9,939 nt of DNA from Synergistaceae bacterium (GCA_028702015.1 JAQVPO010000024.1:1-9939), one strand, 5' to 3'; shown: positions 1 to 6,500, numbered from the stretch's first letter. Notes: generated by a model not told the origin, from the letters alone. Made by a program: numbers and translations.

Positions 1-148
1 GGTGCATGAATGCGGCGTTGGCATCTCCTTCTACTCCCAGTTCCTCAAGAAGAAGTCCTTCTCCGACTTCATGCTTTATCATGCCTTTTTCAGGCGATGT
101 GCAGACAGCTATTATTTTTCCCGAGATATTCTCCTTATTCTGCAGCAC
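1..148 (-). CDS. MOSC-domain protein, N-terminal part (runs off left edge)
   Basis: This is the first 49 codons of a gene whose remainder lies outside the window. The translation contains GKIIAVCTSPEKG (residues 10-22) and GVEGDANAAFMH (38-49), which match the opening strand and the G-x-x-GD-x-H/N-A signature of MOSC domains, the family related to the C-terminal part of molybdenum cofactor sulfurase. MOSC proteins are thought to carry sulfur or bind molybdenum or pyranopterin groups. I chose the GTG at 148 because a GAGG motif (155-158) sits 6 nt upstream and no ATG, GTG or TTG occurs between it and the domain. The start overlaps the last 14 nt of iscU, so translation is probably coupled. The position behind iscS and iscU suggests it may use persulfide sulfur from IscS, which is inference. 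Whether further domains (for example MoaB/MogA) follow cannot be seen. Confidence 0.8.
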   Translation of the reverse strand, partial: MLQNKENISGKIIAVCTSPEKGMIKHEVGEGLLLEELGVEGDANAAFMH

Positions 149-638
149 GATGGTCCTCGCTGACAAATATCTCTTCTTCCTCTTCATGACCCTGTCCGGC
201 ACCTTCGCCGCATGAACCTCCGCATGCAGTACAGGTCGTATTGGCTTTAAAACCTTCAGGGTGTTTGCCTGTCTTGCGCTTGAAATAATCAGCGACAGCT
301 GCTTCTATCCCTTCCTGGGCCAGGAGCGAACAGTGAAGCTTTGCGGGAGGCAAACCGCCAAGCGCTTCTGCTACGTCTTTGTTGTTTATCTTGAGTGCTT
401 CCGCGATAGGCTTGCCCTTTACCATTTCTGTTATCATCGAGCTGGTTGCTATTGCTGCCGCGCAGCCGAATGTTTCGAACTTGATGTCTTCAATGATCTC
501 CTGGTCGTTTATTTTGAGATATATTTTCATTACGTCGCCGCATTTCGGATTTCCAACTTCTCCGATTGCGTTGGCGTCATCAAGCTTGCCTGCGTTTCTT
601 GGGTTCATAAAGTAATCTACTACTTTATCACTGTACAT
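135..638 (-). CDS. iscU: Iron-sulfur cluster scaffold protein IscU/NifU-like, with cysteine-rich acidic tail
   Basis: Cytosolic scaffold on which [2Fe-2S] and [4Fe-4S] clusters are built from IscS-derived sulfur. The U-type fold spans about residues 1-128. The three cluster cysteines are visible as C33 (GNPKCGD, with D35), C59 (TFGCAAA) and C103 (LHCS, with H102). LPPAK at 96-100 matches the LPPVK chaperone-binding loop of IscU. At 167 residues it is roughly 40 longer than a standard IscU of about 128. The extra tail carries C136-x2-C139-x3-C143 in a Gly-rich stretch followed by five glutamates, and lacks the full Nfu domain of classical NifU. The start is the ATG at 638, with AAGGAG about 10 nt upstream; the other ATG nearby leads straight to a stop. 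It lies 38 nt after iscS and overlaps the MOSC gene. The core assignment is secure; the role of the tail is unknown. Confidence 0.95.
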   Translation of the reverse strand: MYSDKVVDYFMNPRNAGKLDDANAIGEVGNPKCGDVMKIYLKINDQEIIEDIKFETFGCAAAIATSSMITEMVKGKPIAEALKINNKDVAEALGGLPPAKLHCSLLAQEGIEAAVADYFKRKTGKHPEGFKANTTCTACGGSCGEGAGQGHEEEEEIFVSEDHRAAE

Positions 639-676
639 AGTTTAACATCTCCTTCGTCAGGGACATTCAAAGTATA

Positions 677-1849
677 CTAATTATTCTTGTAGAAAGGTGA
701 CATAGAACGCAGCTTTTCCACTATCGGCGGGAATTTTTCCAGAACATAGTCTATGTCTTCGTCATTTGTATCTTTGCTGAGAGTTATCCTTACTGAACCG
801 TGTGCAGTAGAGTGGTCAAGCCCCAGAGAGAGAAGCACGTAGCTAGGCTCAAGACTGCCGGAGGTGCAGGCTGAACCGCTGGAAACACCTATGCCTGCGG
901 CATCCAGCAGCAGGAGCATTCCTTCGCCCTCTACATATTTTACGCAGATGCTTGCATGATAGGGCAGTCTCTTTGTCCTGTGTCCCGTCAGTATTACCTC
1001 AGGGATTCTTTCCATAAGCCCGTCAATGAGTTTATCACGCAGACGTATTTCGTTGTCAATTTCACCATTTGCCAGGCGGTTTGCGGCAAGTTCAGCCGCC
1101 ATTCCGAATCCTGCCAGCCCCGGAGTGTTCTCTGTGCCTGAACGAAGTCCGAATTCCTGACCTCCGCCGTGTATAACAGGGATAAGCTTTATGCCTTTCC
1201 TGACATAAAGGGCGCCTACCCCTTTGGGACCGTACATTTTATGTGCCGCCATGGTCATCATGTCGATTGGAAGATCCTTCAAGTCTATTTTTACGTGGCC
1301 TGCTGCCTGTACTCCGTCGGTGTGGAAAAGCACTCCGTGTCTGCGGCATACTTCGCCAAGTTCGGCAACAGGTTCTATCGTTCCGATCTCATTGTTTGCG
1401 AACATGACAGAGGCAAGGATAGTGTCAGGTCTTATCGCAGCTTCAAGTTCCTTTGGATCGACCATACCTGTTTTATCTACAGGAAGTATCGTATATTCAT
1501 ATCCGTTCTTCCCCAGCCACCTTACTGTGTCCAGAAGGGCGTGGTGCTCAATTGAACTGGTTATTATGTGTCTGCCTTTATCCTTAAGGGCCCATGCAGT
1601 GCCCTTTATAGCCAGGTTGTCAGCTTCGCTTCCGCCCCCGGTGAAAATGATATCCTTGGGCTCTGCTCCGATAAGTCCGGCAACCTGTGTTCTTGCTTTG
1701 TCTACGCATTTTCTTGCATCTCTTCCCCATGCGTGGAGACTGTTCGGATTCCCATACTCTTCAGAAAAATAGGGGAGCATGGCTTCAAGTACTTTCTTGT
1801 CGACCTGTGTTGTTGCTGAATTGTCCAGATAAACTTTACGCGGTGTCAT
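677..1849 (-). CDS. iscS: Cysteine desulfurase IscS/NifS
   Basis: PLP-dependent class V aminotransferase-fold enzyme that converts L-cysteine to L-alanine and leaves a persulfide on its own cysteine for delivery to IscU and other acceptors. At 390 residues it has the normal family length and appears intact. Visible features are YLDNSATT near the N-terminus, the cofactor-stacking histidine H103 (SSIEHHA), D178 and Q181 (FHTDGVQAAGH), the Schiff-base lysine K204 (AAHKMYGPKG), RSGTEN at 236-241, and the catalytic cysteine C328 in SSGSACTSGS. The longer loop around C328 marks group I desulfurases (IscS/NifS) rather than SufS. The ATG at 1849 has GAGGTGA 6 nt upstream. It follows iscR by 23 nt and precedes iscU by 38 nt, so the three very likely share a transcript under IscR control. 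NifS and IscS cannot be separated by sequence alone; no nif genes are present here. Confidence 0.95.
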   Translation of the reverse strand: MTPRKVYLDNSATTQVDKKVLEAMLPYFSEEYGNPNSLHAWGRDARKCVDKARTQVAGLIGAEPKDIIFTGGGSEADNLAIKGTAWALKDKGRHIITSSIEHHALLDTVRWLGKNGYEYTILPVDKTGMVDPKELEAAIRPDTILASVMFANNEIGTIEPVAELGEVCRRHGVLFHTDGVQAAGHVKIDLKDLPIDMMTMAAHKMYGPKGVGALYVRKGIKLIPVIHGGGQEFGLRSGTENTPGLAGFGMAAELAANRLANGEIDNEIRLRDKLIDGLMERIPEVILTGHRTKRLPYHASICVKYVEGEGMLLLLDAAGIGVSSGSACTSGSLEPSYVLLSLGLDHSTAHGSVRITLSKDTNDEDIDYVLEKFPPIVEKLRSMSPFYKNN

Positions 1850-1872
1850 AACAAGTCACCTCTTGATAGGAT

Positions 1873-2334
1873 TTAGATTTTATCTTTTTTTCTATTGCAG
1901 CTGCACTGAGGCACTCTGCAAATATTTGATGACTGATCGACGAGATCCTTAAAGGTAGTCCCGTCATAAACGCTTTCCAGCGCGGCTCTTGCTTTGTCCC
2001 AAAGGGGCCTGAAGACGCAGTCGCTGTAAAAATCGCAGTCGTCATCAACGCGGGTCGTGCATTCAACAGGTCCAAGCGGTCCCTGAACGAATCTTATGAC
2101 CTCACCTACGGTGATATTATCAGAGCTTTTCAGAAGATAATATCCTCCGTCTTTCCCTCTGACGGAATCTACAATTCCTGCGCCTTTGAGACTGTTGAGG
2201 ATATTTTCAAGGAAACGGACCGGAATAGACTGTGCTTCAGCGATCGCCCCTATCTTACAGGGTCCCTCGTCCTGATGAAGCGCAAGCTCATATATAGCCC
2301 TCAGAGCGTATTGACATTTCTGTGAAATTGCCAT
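1873..2334 (-). CDS. iscR: Rrf2-family transcriptional regulator IscR
   Basis: Winged-helix regulator that in characterised relatives binds an Fe-S cluster and represses the isc operon when the cluster is present. The N-terminal SQKCQYALRAIYELA and the wing segment RGKDGGYYL (59-67) are typical of Rrf2 proteins. The cluster-binding cysteines are C92, C100 and C106, spaced C-x7-C-x5-C; E. coli IscR has C-x5-C-x5-C. Three further cysteines lie at the C-terminus (C139, C144, C146). The frame is open upstream to a TTG at 2355, but I chose the ATG at 2334: it gives the usual MxxSQKxxYA start, has GGTGA 5 nt upstream, and 2355 lies at about the predicted transcription start. The protein is 153 residues, normal for the family. 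It leads the iscR-iscS-iscU-MOSC operon. A related Rrf2 regulator of cysteine metabolism is the main alternative, but the cysteine pattern and neighbours favour IscR. Confidence 0.9.
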   Translation of the reverse strand: MAISQKCQYALRAIYELALHQDEGPCKIGAIAEAQSIPVRFLENILNSLKGAGIVDSVRGKDGGYYLLKSSDNITVGEVIRFVQGPLGPVECTTRVDDDCDFYSDCVFRPLWDKARAALESVYDGTTFKDLVDQSSNICRVPQCSCNRKKDKI

Positions 2335-2363
2335 AATCCTCACCATCCCTACCAAGCTAGTGA

Positions 2364-2392
2364 AGATTACTATCTTTTTATGATGTTGTCAA
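2364..2392 (-). promoter_or_regulatory. Predicted sigma-70-type promoter of iscR operon
   Basis: On the minus strand a perfect TTGACA -35 (2387-2392) is followed by a 17-nt spacer and TAATCT (2364-2369), which keeps the key T, A and final T of the -10 consensus. Transcription would start near 2357, giving a short leader of about 20 nt before the iscR ATG. The -35 is covered by an inverted repeat that may be an IscR operator. Confidence 0.65.
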
Positions 2393-2401
2393 TACATAAA
2401 A
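2376..2401. promoter_or_regulatory. Inverted repeat over the iscR -35, candidate operator
   Basis: A perfect 7-bp inverted repeat, TTTTATG-N12-CATAAAA, spans 26 bp and is centred on the TTGACAA that forms the iscR -35. The length and placement suit a dimeric Rrf2 regulator blocking RNA polymerase, so autorepression by IscR is the simplest reading. It does not obviously match the E. coli IscR type 1 site, so the assignment rests on symmetry and position only. The arms are AT-rich, so chance is possible. Confidence 0.4.
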
Positions 2402-2414
2402 TACCTGTATATAA
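2386..2414 (+). promoter_or_regulatory. Possible divergent plus-strand promoter
   Basis: On the plus strand TTGTCA (2386-2391) shares the same base pairs as the iscR -35. It is followed after 16-17 nt by TATATA or ATATAA (2408-2414), just behind a TG dinucleotide. A transcript would begin near 2420. The two opposed promoters would be mirror images about 2388.5. The region is AT-rich, so this is a weak prediction. Confidence 0.3.
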
Positions 2415-2419
2415 AAAAA

Positions 2420-2513
2420 GATTTTTATATGATAGGTTCTGCACTCAGAAGTCCGCTGGATGACAGGAAAGCGGCGGACCCATTATTAAGGGGCCGCCGC
2501 TTTGTAATTTTTT
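2420..2513 (+). ncRNA. Candidate small RNA between iscR and glsA
   Basis: From the predicted plus-strand start to the T-run this would be a transcript of about 95 nt with no convincing coding sequence. It ends in a strong GC hairpin (2468-2503) followed by a U-rich stretch with six U at 2508-2513, the form of an intrinsic terminator. An upstream segment GTCCGC (2451-2456) can pair with GCGGAC (2474-2479), competing with the terminator stem. I do not recognise it as a known RNA family. It could equally be just the 3' hairpin of the glsA transcript read backwards. Confidence is low without expression data. Confidence 0.25.
2468..2503. terminator. Strong GC hairpin, probable (bidirectional) terminator after glsA
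   Basis: A perfect 10-bp inverted repeat, AAAGCGGCGG and CCGCCGCTTT, can extend through an inner CCC/GGG pairing. It lies about 40 nt beyond the glsA stop and should end the glucan/glsA transcript before iscR. Read on the minus strand it has only the stem's own UUU and no further U-run; read on the plus strand it is followed by TTTGTAATTTTTT. As a simple hairpin terminator it therefore fits plus-strand transcription better, though it may act in both directions. Confidence 0.65.
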
Positions 2514-2544
2514 CGGATTCGTATCCGGGCATGTATTTTAAAAT

Positions 2545-3558
2545 TTACTGCTTCATTGACTTGCCTGCAAAATAGTGGAGGTTAAGATTCTTTGAAAGAC
2601 ACTCAAGGAGGTGCATTCCGCCCACGCTGTTACCCTTCTGGTCCAGCGATGGGTTGAAAACACCTATTCCCATTCTGCCTTCAACGGCGGAGAGTATTCC
2701 CCCCCCGACTCCGCTTTTTGACGGGATGCCTACTTTGATTGCAAACTCGCCTGAACCGTCATACATCCCGCATGTTACCATAAAGGTTTTTACGATCCTG
2801 ACTATCCAGCTTTCGACAAGCCTGTCTCCGCTTATCGGATCTACTCCGTCATTTGCAAGGACCATTCCCCAGTTGGCAAGATCTTCGGCAGTTACGTTTA
2901 CAGAGCACATCCTGAAATATAGGTCAAGGGCTTCTTCAGGATCCCCTTCAATTATATTTTCACTCTTCATCCAGTATGCCATTGAGCGGTTTCTCATGCC
3001 TGCACGTTTTTCTGAGAGGTAAACGTCAGAGTTAAGGTAGATGTCTTTGTTCAGACAAATTTTTCTTGCAAGCTCAATGTAAAGTTCAAAGGGGTCCTCG
3101 CCTGGAATGCAGCTGGCTGTAGCTATCGCACCGGCGTTTATCATAGGGTTCAGCGGGTGAGGCGTTTTTGTTTCAAGTTTTACTATCGAATTGAAAGAAT
3201 CTCCTGTGGGTTCAAGTCCTACCTTGCTGAAGACTTTGTCATAACCGGCTGTCTGCAGGGCAAGAGTCAAAGATATCGTCTTTGAGATGCTCTGCATCGT
3301 AAAGGGCTCATGCCAGTCCCCTGCAGAATAAGTTTCTCCTGTAACGGTCTTTATGCAGACTCCTATGTGTTCGGGATTTGCTTTGGAGAGCTCTGGAATG
3401 TATGTGGCGACCCGTCCTGTTTTTGTAAACCGCTTTCCCTTATTCAGCGCCTTTTCCAGAGTCTCCTCTATGAACCCGCGCTCATGCTTTGCGCAGGCAG
3501 AGAATTTACGTTCCGAACTAGAAACCTGTCTCATCTGGCGAACGGAAGAGCAGCTCAT
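2545..3558 (-). CDS. glsA: Glutaminase A (serine-dependent beta-lactamase-like fold)
   Basis: Cytosolic enzyme that hydrolyses L-glutamine to L-glutamate and ammonia. The core, from about residue 45, follows the bacterial glutaminase pattern: YSAGDWHEPFTMQSISK holds the catalytic S90 and K93 (S-x-x-K), then PLNPMINAGAIATAS with N141, E183 in LSEKRAG, YFRMCSV (214-220), MYDGSG with Y266, and the SGVGGGI loop (282-288). Length is 337 residues against about 310 for E. coli homologues; the excess is a charged, Ser/Cys-containing N-terminus. The ATG at 3558 overlaps glgC by 41 nt and has only a weak GGAAG very close by. The only other conventional start before the core is the ATG at 3534, also without a good ribosome site, so coupling to glgC translation is likely and the exact start is uncertain. 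It is last in the glucan transcript, before the hairpin terminator. Confidence 0.92.
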   Translation of the reverse strand: MSCSSVRQMRQVSSSERKFSACAKHERGFIEETLEKALNKGKRFTKTGRVATYIPELSKANPEHIGVCIKTVTGETYSAGDWHEPFTMQSISKTISLTLALQTAGYDKVFSKVGLEPTGDSFNSIVKLETKTPHPLNPMINAGAIATASCIPGEDPFELYIELARKICLNKDIYLNSDVYLSEKRAGMRNRSMAYWMKSENIIEGDPEEALDLYFRMCSVNVTAEDLANWGMVLANDGVDPISGDRLVESWIVRIVKTFMVTCGMYDGSGEFAIKVGIPSKSGVGGGILSAVEGRMGIGVFNPSLDQKGNSVGGMHLLECLSKNLNLHYFAGKSMKQ

Positions 3559-4822
3559 AGCTTCCGGGCATGATCAGTTTTTTTCTGAGCTGTATCTGGG
3601 GCATTCCAAGTACCACTATGCCTGAAGACGGGTCCAGATGGTATTTCTGTGCATCCTCAACTGGATCGAATCCTATTGAAGTCCCGGGCGGTATGATGTT
3701 GTGCGCCTCAACTATGACCCTGCGCAGCCTGCAGTTTTCGCCGATCTCAACGTTTTGTCCTATAATGCACTCTTCAACAACAGCTCCCGGTTTTATAACG
3801 CAATTACGCGACAGGACGCTTTTTCTGACATATGCCCCGAGGACACGGCTTGCCTCGGCCCGGAGACATCCGTCTACAGAACATGAATGATCTGAGGCAG
3901 GATAGGTGAATCCGGGCGGATCCGAATAAGATACTGTCCTTATGGGCCATTGCTGGTTGAAAAGGCTCAGCTCCGACGGATGCTTGAGAAGATCCATCTG
4001 GGCTTCCCAGTAGGCCTTTATACTTCCAACGTCTTTCCAGTAAGGACGGTCGTTCCCCGGGAGTACGTTTGTGGAGAAGTCATATGCCATCACTTTCTGG
4101 GATTTATACAGCAATGGTATTATATCCTTGCCGAAATCGTGGGAGCTCTCTTTTATTTCGTTGTCTGAAATGACAGATTCTTCCAGTGTTTCTCTCTCGA
4201 AAATATAGTTGCCCATTGATACGAAGCTGAACCCGGGTCTTCCGGGAATCTCGGGAGGTGCTGACGGCTTTTCTACGAAATCAATGATCTGTCCTGTCTC
4301 ATCTGTCGCTATGCATCCGAACTGGCTGGCTTCAGAAGAAGGCACTACGTATGCCGCAACAGTAACGTCGGCTTTCTTCTCCATATGGTACTGGAGCATC
4401 TGTTCAACGTCCATCTTGTAGACATGATCCGCTGCGAAAATGCATATTCTGTCTGCATTGAAAAGTGTAACCAGATGAAGGTTCTGGAAAATGGCATCTG
4501 CTGTGCCCTCATACCAGCGTTCTCCGTCCCACATCTGTGCAGGCACGACATTTACGAAAAAGTCGCGTCCGCGGAGAGCGCTTCCAAACTGCCACCCTTT
4601 GCCGATGTGTTCATGCAGTGACTGGCTTTTGAACTGTATCAGACAATAAATTGAAAAAAGACCGCTGTTCACCATATTGGAGAGCGCAAAATCTATGATC
4701 CTGTATTTTGCTGCGAAAGGAACCGCAGGTTTTGCCCTGTATTTTGTAAGCGGCATCAGCCGTTCTCCCTTACCTCCTGCAAGCACCATGCCCAAAACCC
4801 TTCCATATTTTCCATGGATCAT
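3518..4822 (-). CDS. glgC: Glucose-1-phosphate adenylyltransferase (ADP-glucose pyrophosphorylase)
   Basis: Makes ADP-glucose from glucose-1-phosphate and ATP, the committed and usually allosterically controlled step of bacterial glycogen synthesis. The N-terminal nucleotidyltransferase domain (about 1-290) shows the LAGGKGERLMPLT loop (14-26), RAKPAVPFAAKYRIIDF (29-45), YEGTADA (104-110), ADHVYKMD (131-138), VEKP (183-186) and WKDVGS (262-267). The C-terminal part (about 315-410) has left-handed beta-helix hexapeptide character, with repeats such as VIKPGAVVEECIIGQNVEIG. At 434 residues it has normal length and looks intact. The ATG at 4822 has a perfect AGGAGG 7 nt upstream. It follows glgA after a 193-bp gap that may hold its own promoter, and its end overlaps glsA. 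The organism's allosteric effectors cannot be read from the sequence. Confidence 0.96.
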   Translation of the reverse strand: MIHGKYGRVLGMVLAGGKGERLMPLTKYRAKPAVPFAAKYRIIDFALSNMVNSGLFSIYCLIQFKSQSLHEHIGKGWQFGSALRGRDFFVNVVPAQMWDGERWYEGTADAIFQNLHLVTLFNADRICIFAADHVYKMDVEQMLQYHMEKKADVTVAAYVVPSSEASQFGCIATDETGQIIDFVEKPSAPPEIPGRPGFSFVSMGNYIFERETLEESVISDNEIKESSHDFGKDIIPLLYKSQKVMAYDFSTNVLPGNDRPYWKDVGSIKAYWEAQMDLLKHPSELSLFNQQWPIRTVSYSDPPGFTYPASDHSCSVDGCLRAEASRVLGAYVRKSVLSRNCVIKPGAVVEECIIGQNVEIGENCRLRRVIVEAHNIIPPGTSIGFDPVEDAQKYHLDPSSGIVVLGMPQIQLRKKLIMPGSYELLFRSPDETGF

Positions 4823-4834
4823 CTTAACTCCTCC

Positions 4835-4850
4835 TTAAAAACCTTTTTAA
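4835..4850. repeat. Short AT palindrome next to glgC ribosome site
   Basis: TTAAAAA-CC-TTTTTAA is a perfect 7-bp inverted repeat immediately upstream of, and abutting, the glgC AGGAGG. It could form a weak hairpin in the leader that affects ribosome access, or be a small operator. At this AT content and size it may also be chance. Confidence 0.3.
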
Positions 4851-4939
4851 CGATGCTTTGCCATTGGGGGACAAAAGTCAGTCATTTCCGGATCATGCAG
4901 TGTTAAGAATCACAGATAAAGTGCTGATACTACATAACA

Positions 4940-4945
4940 ATTATA
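4940..4945 (-). promoter_or_regulatory. Possible -10 element of a separate glgC promoter
   Basis: A perfect TATAAT lies on the minus strand in the glgA-glgC gap, giving a leader of about 110 nt before glgC. At the right distance upstream I see only ATCTCG, a poor -35, and no TG extension. If used, this promoter would probably need an activator. glgC may otherwise be read through from glgA, since I see no convincing terminator after glgA. Confidence 0.4.
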
Positions 4946-4974
4946 GCCTATATAAATATAAACGAGATCTTTTT

Positions 4975-4995
4975 ACAAAGGGTTTGTATCACAAA
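4975..4995. repeat. Three alternating half-sites upstream of glgC
   Basis: On the plus strand ACAAA-GGG-TTTGT-ATC-ACAAA forms two overlapping perfect 5-bp inverted repeats with 3-nt centres. They lie about 45-60 bp upstream of the start predicted from the TATAAT, where activators often bind. This could be a tandem operator. I cannot assign a regulator. Confidence 0.35.
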
Positions 4996-5015
4996 AGTTG
5001 CATATATGTAAAAAA

Positions 5016-6497
5016 TCAGTCTGATGTCAGGATATCCCTATATAGTTCTGCGTAGCTTTTTGCCGAATTATCCCATGAAAAATCTGAGCTCATGGCATTT
5101 TTGATTATGCTCTCCCATCTTGGAATGTCTTTTTTTGCCGACAGTGCCCTTTCGATGGCCTTTTCAAGTTCCTCTGCAGTGAAGTCCTTGAAAAGAAATC
5201 CGGTGCCGTCAGGAGATCCATCCGCGTCTATGACTGTGTCAGCAAGTCCTCCTGTTGCCCTTGCAACAGGGATAGTGCCGTAAGCAAAGGCTATCAGCTG
5301 AGAGAGTCCGCATGGTTCGAAGAGGGATGGCATCAGAAGAATATCTCCTCCGGCATATACAATATGCGCCTTGCCTTCATTGAATTCCAGAATAGTGTGT
5401 ACGGCTCCCGGATATTCCTTCTGGAACTCTTGTATCTTTCTTGTGTAAAAGTCGCTTCCTGATCCGACTATTACACATCTGGCCTTATGGGCTAAAAATG
5501 GCTTTACCGCATCAAGCATTATGTCTATGCCCTTTTGTTCTGTCAGCCTTCCCACAAAAATTAAAATTGGCTTGCTGTTTTCCTTCCAGCCGCATTCCTT
5601 TAAAAGGGCTTCCCTGCACTCTTTTTTCCCCGACATGTCATTCAGGCTGTAATTGGCAGGCAGCAGCCGGTCTGTTCCGGGGCTCCAGACATCGTAGTCT
5701 ATTCCGTTGATTATTCCGCGAAGTTTGTTTTTGTTGGCAACTATAACACCATCAAGACCAAAACCTCCGTTTGAAGTCTGGATGTCCCAGGAATAGTTTG
5801 GGCTGACTGTCGTGAAGGCTTCGCAGGTCATTATTGCGCCCTTCATCATATTCAGATGTCCAAAGAATTCCATGCTCTCAGTGTCAAGGTTGGAATATGC
5901 CTTCGGGTCGAATCCCCAGCCGTCAAGGACAGAATGGTCGATTATCCCCTGGAAGGCCAGGTTGTGGATCGTAAATACGGTATCGTAATCTCCGTTGAAG
6001 TACGAATAATACCGGTGCCACTTCAGGGCTGCTGAAACAGGGGCCGTGGTCCAGTCATGGGTGTGGAGGAACTGGGGCTTCCATCCGGTCAGTCTCAGAA
6101 GCTCGAAAGGTGCAAAAGATAGGAACATGAAGGGAAGCACTGTTTCAGAGTCCAGTTTTTCAGGATAGATACAGGGATCAGAGAATAGCTCAGGCTGGTC
6201 GAGCAGGTATATGTGAAGCCCGTTTACTTCAGCCTCAAGGACAGATGCAGTATAGGCACGCCAGTTCAGTGCTACGCTTATCTCTCCCAGCGGTTCTTTT
6301 TTCAGCTTTCCAATCGCTTCGGCCTTCTCTATTACCCCTGGCCATGCAGGCATAAGCACTCTTGCATCTATACTCTGTTTTCTGAGCGCCTTAGGAAGGG
6401 TGCCTACAACATCCCCAAGGCCGCCCTTTTTAGCAAGCGGAGAACACTCGGGAGCAATGTGAAGCACCTTGAGCGTAAAATGTTTATAGGCGATCAT
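5016..6497 (-). CDS. glgA: Glycogen (starch) synthase, GT5
   Basis: Adds glucose from ADP-glucose to the non-reducing ends of alpha-1,4-glucan; cytosolic, GT-B fold. The N-terminal Rossmann domain opens with LKVLHIAPECSPLAKKGGLGDV, where K23-K-G-G-L27 is the ADP-glucose binding motif. HTHDW is at 145-149 and IHNLAFQG at 177-184. The C-terminal domain shows INGIDYDVW (263-271), VGRLTEQKG (315-323), EPCGL (394-398) with the conserved catalytic-site glutamate E394, and TGGLADTV (415-422). At 493 residues it has family length and no defects. The ATG at 6497 is 3 nt after the preceding stop, with only a weak AGGGG 10 nt upstream, so translation is probably coupled to the GH57-GlgP gene. The product is the polymer that GlgP degrades, so the two are expressed together. 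Confidence 0.96.
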   Translation of the reverse strand: MIAYKHFTLKVLHIAPECSPLAKKGGLGDVVGTLPKALRKQSIDARVLMPAWPGVIEKAEAIGKLKKEPLGEISVALNWRAYTASVLEAEVNGLHIYLLDQPELFSDPCIYPEKLDSETVLPFMFLSFAPFELLRLTGWKPQFLHTHDWTTAPVSAALKWHRYYSYFNGDYDTVFTIHNLAFQGIIDHSVLDGWGFDPKAYSNLDTESMEFFGHLNMMKGAIMTCEAFTTVSPNYSWDIQTSNGGFGLDGVIVANKNKLRGIINGIDYDVWSPGTDRLLPANYSLNDMSGKKECREALLKECGWKENSKPILIFVGRLTEQKGIDIMLDAVKPFLAHKARCVIVGSGSDFYTRKIQEFQKEYPGAVHTILEFNEGKAHIVYAGGDILLMPSLFEPCGLSQLIAFAYGTIPVARATGGLADTVIDADGSPDGTGFLFKDFTAEELEKAIERALSAKKDIPRWESIIKNAMSSDFSWDNSAKSYAELYRDILTSD

Positions 6498-6500
6498 TTT

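Noticed and set aside
1224..1772. Plus-strand open frame opposite iscS (182 codons)
   Set aside because: Antisense to the conserved PLP-binding region of iscS; a by-product of that gene's codon use.
2335..2355. Upstream TTG start for iscR at 2355
   Set aside because: It sits at about the predicted transcription start and lacks a spaced ribosome site; the ATG at 2334 gives the normal family N-terminus.
5011..5035. Terminator immediately after glgA (ATCAG-A-CTGAT then a T-run)
   Set aside because: The symmetric arms leave no room for a loop, so no stable hairpin forms despite the following six T.
4858..5055. Plus-strand open frame across the glgA-glgC gap (65 codons)
   Set aside because: No ribosome site, AT-rich random-looking composition, and it overlaps the 3' end of glgA.
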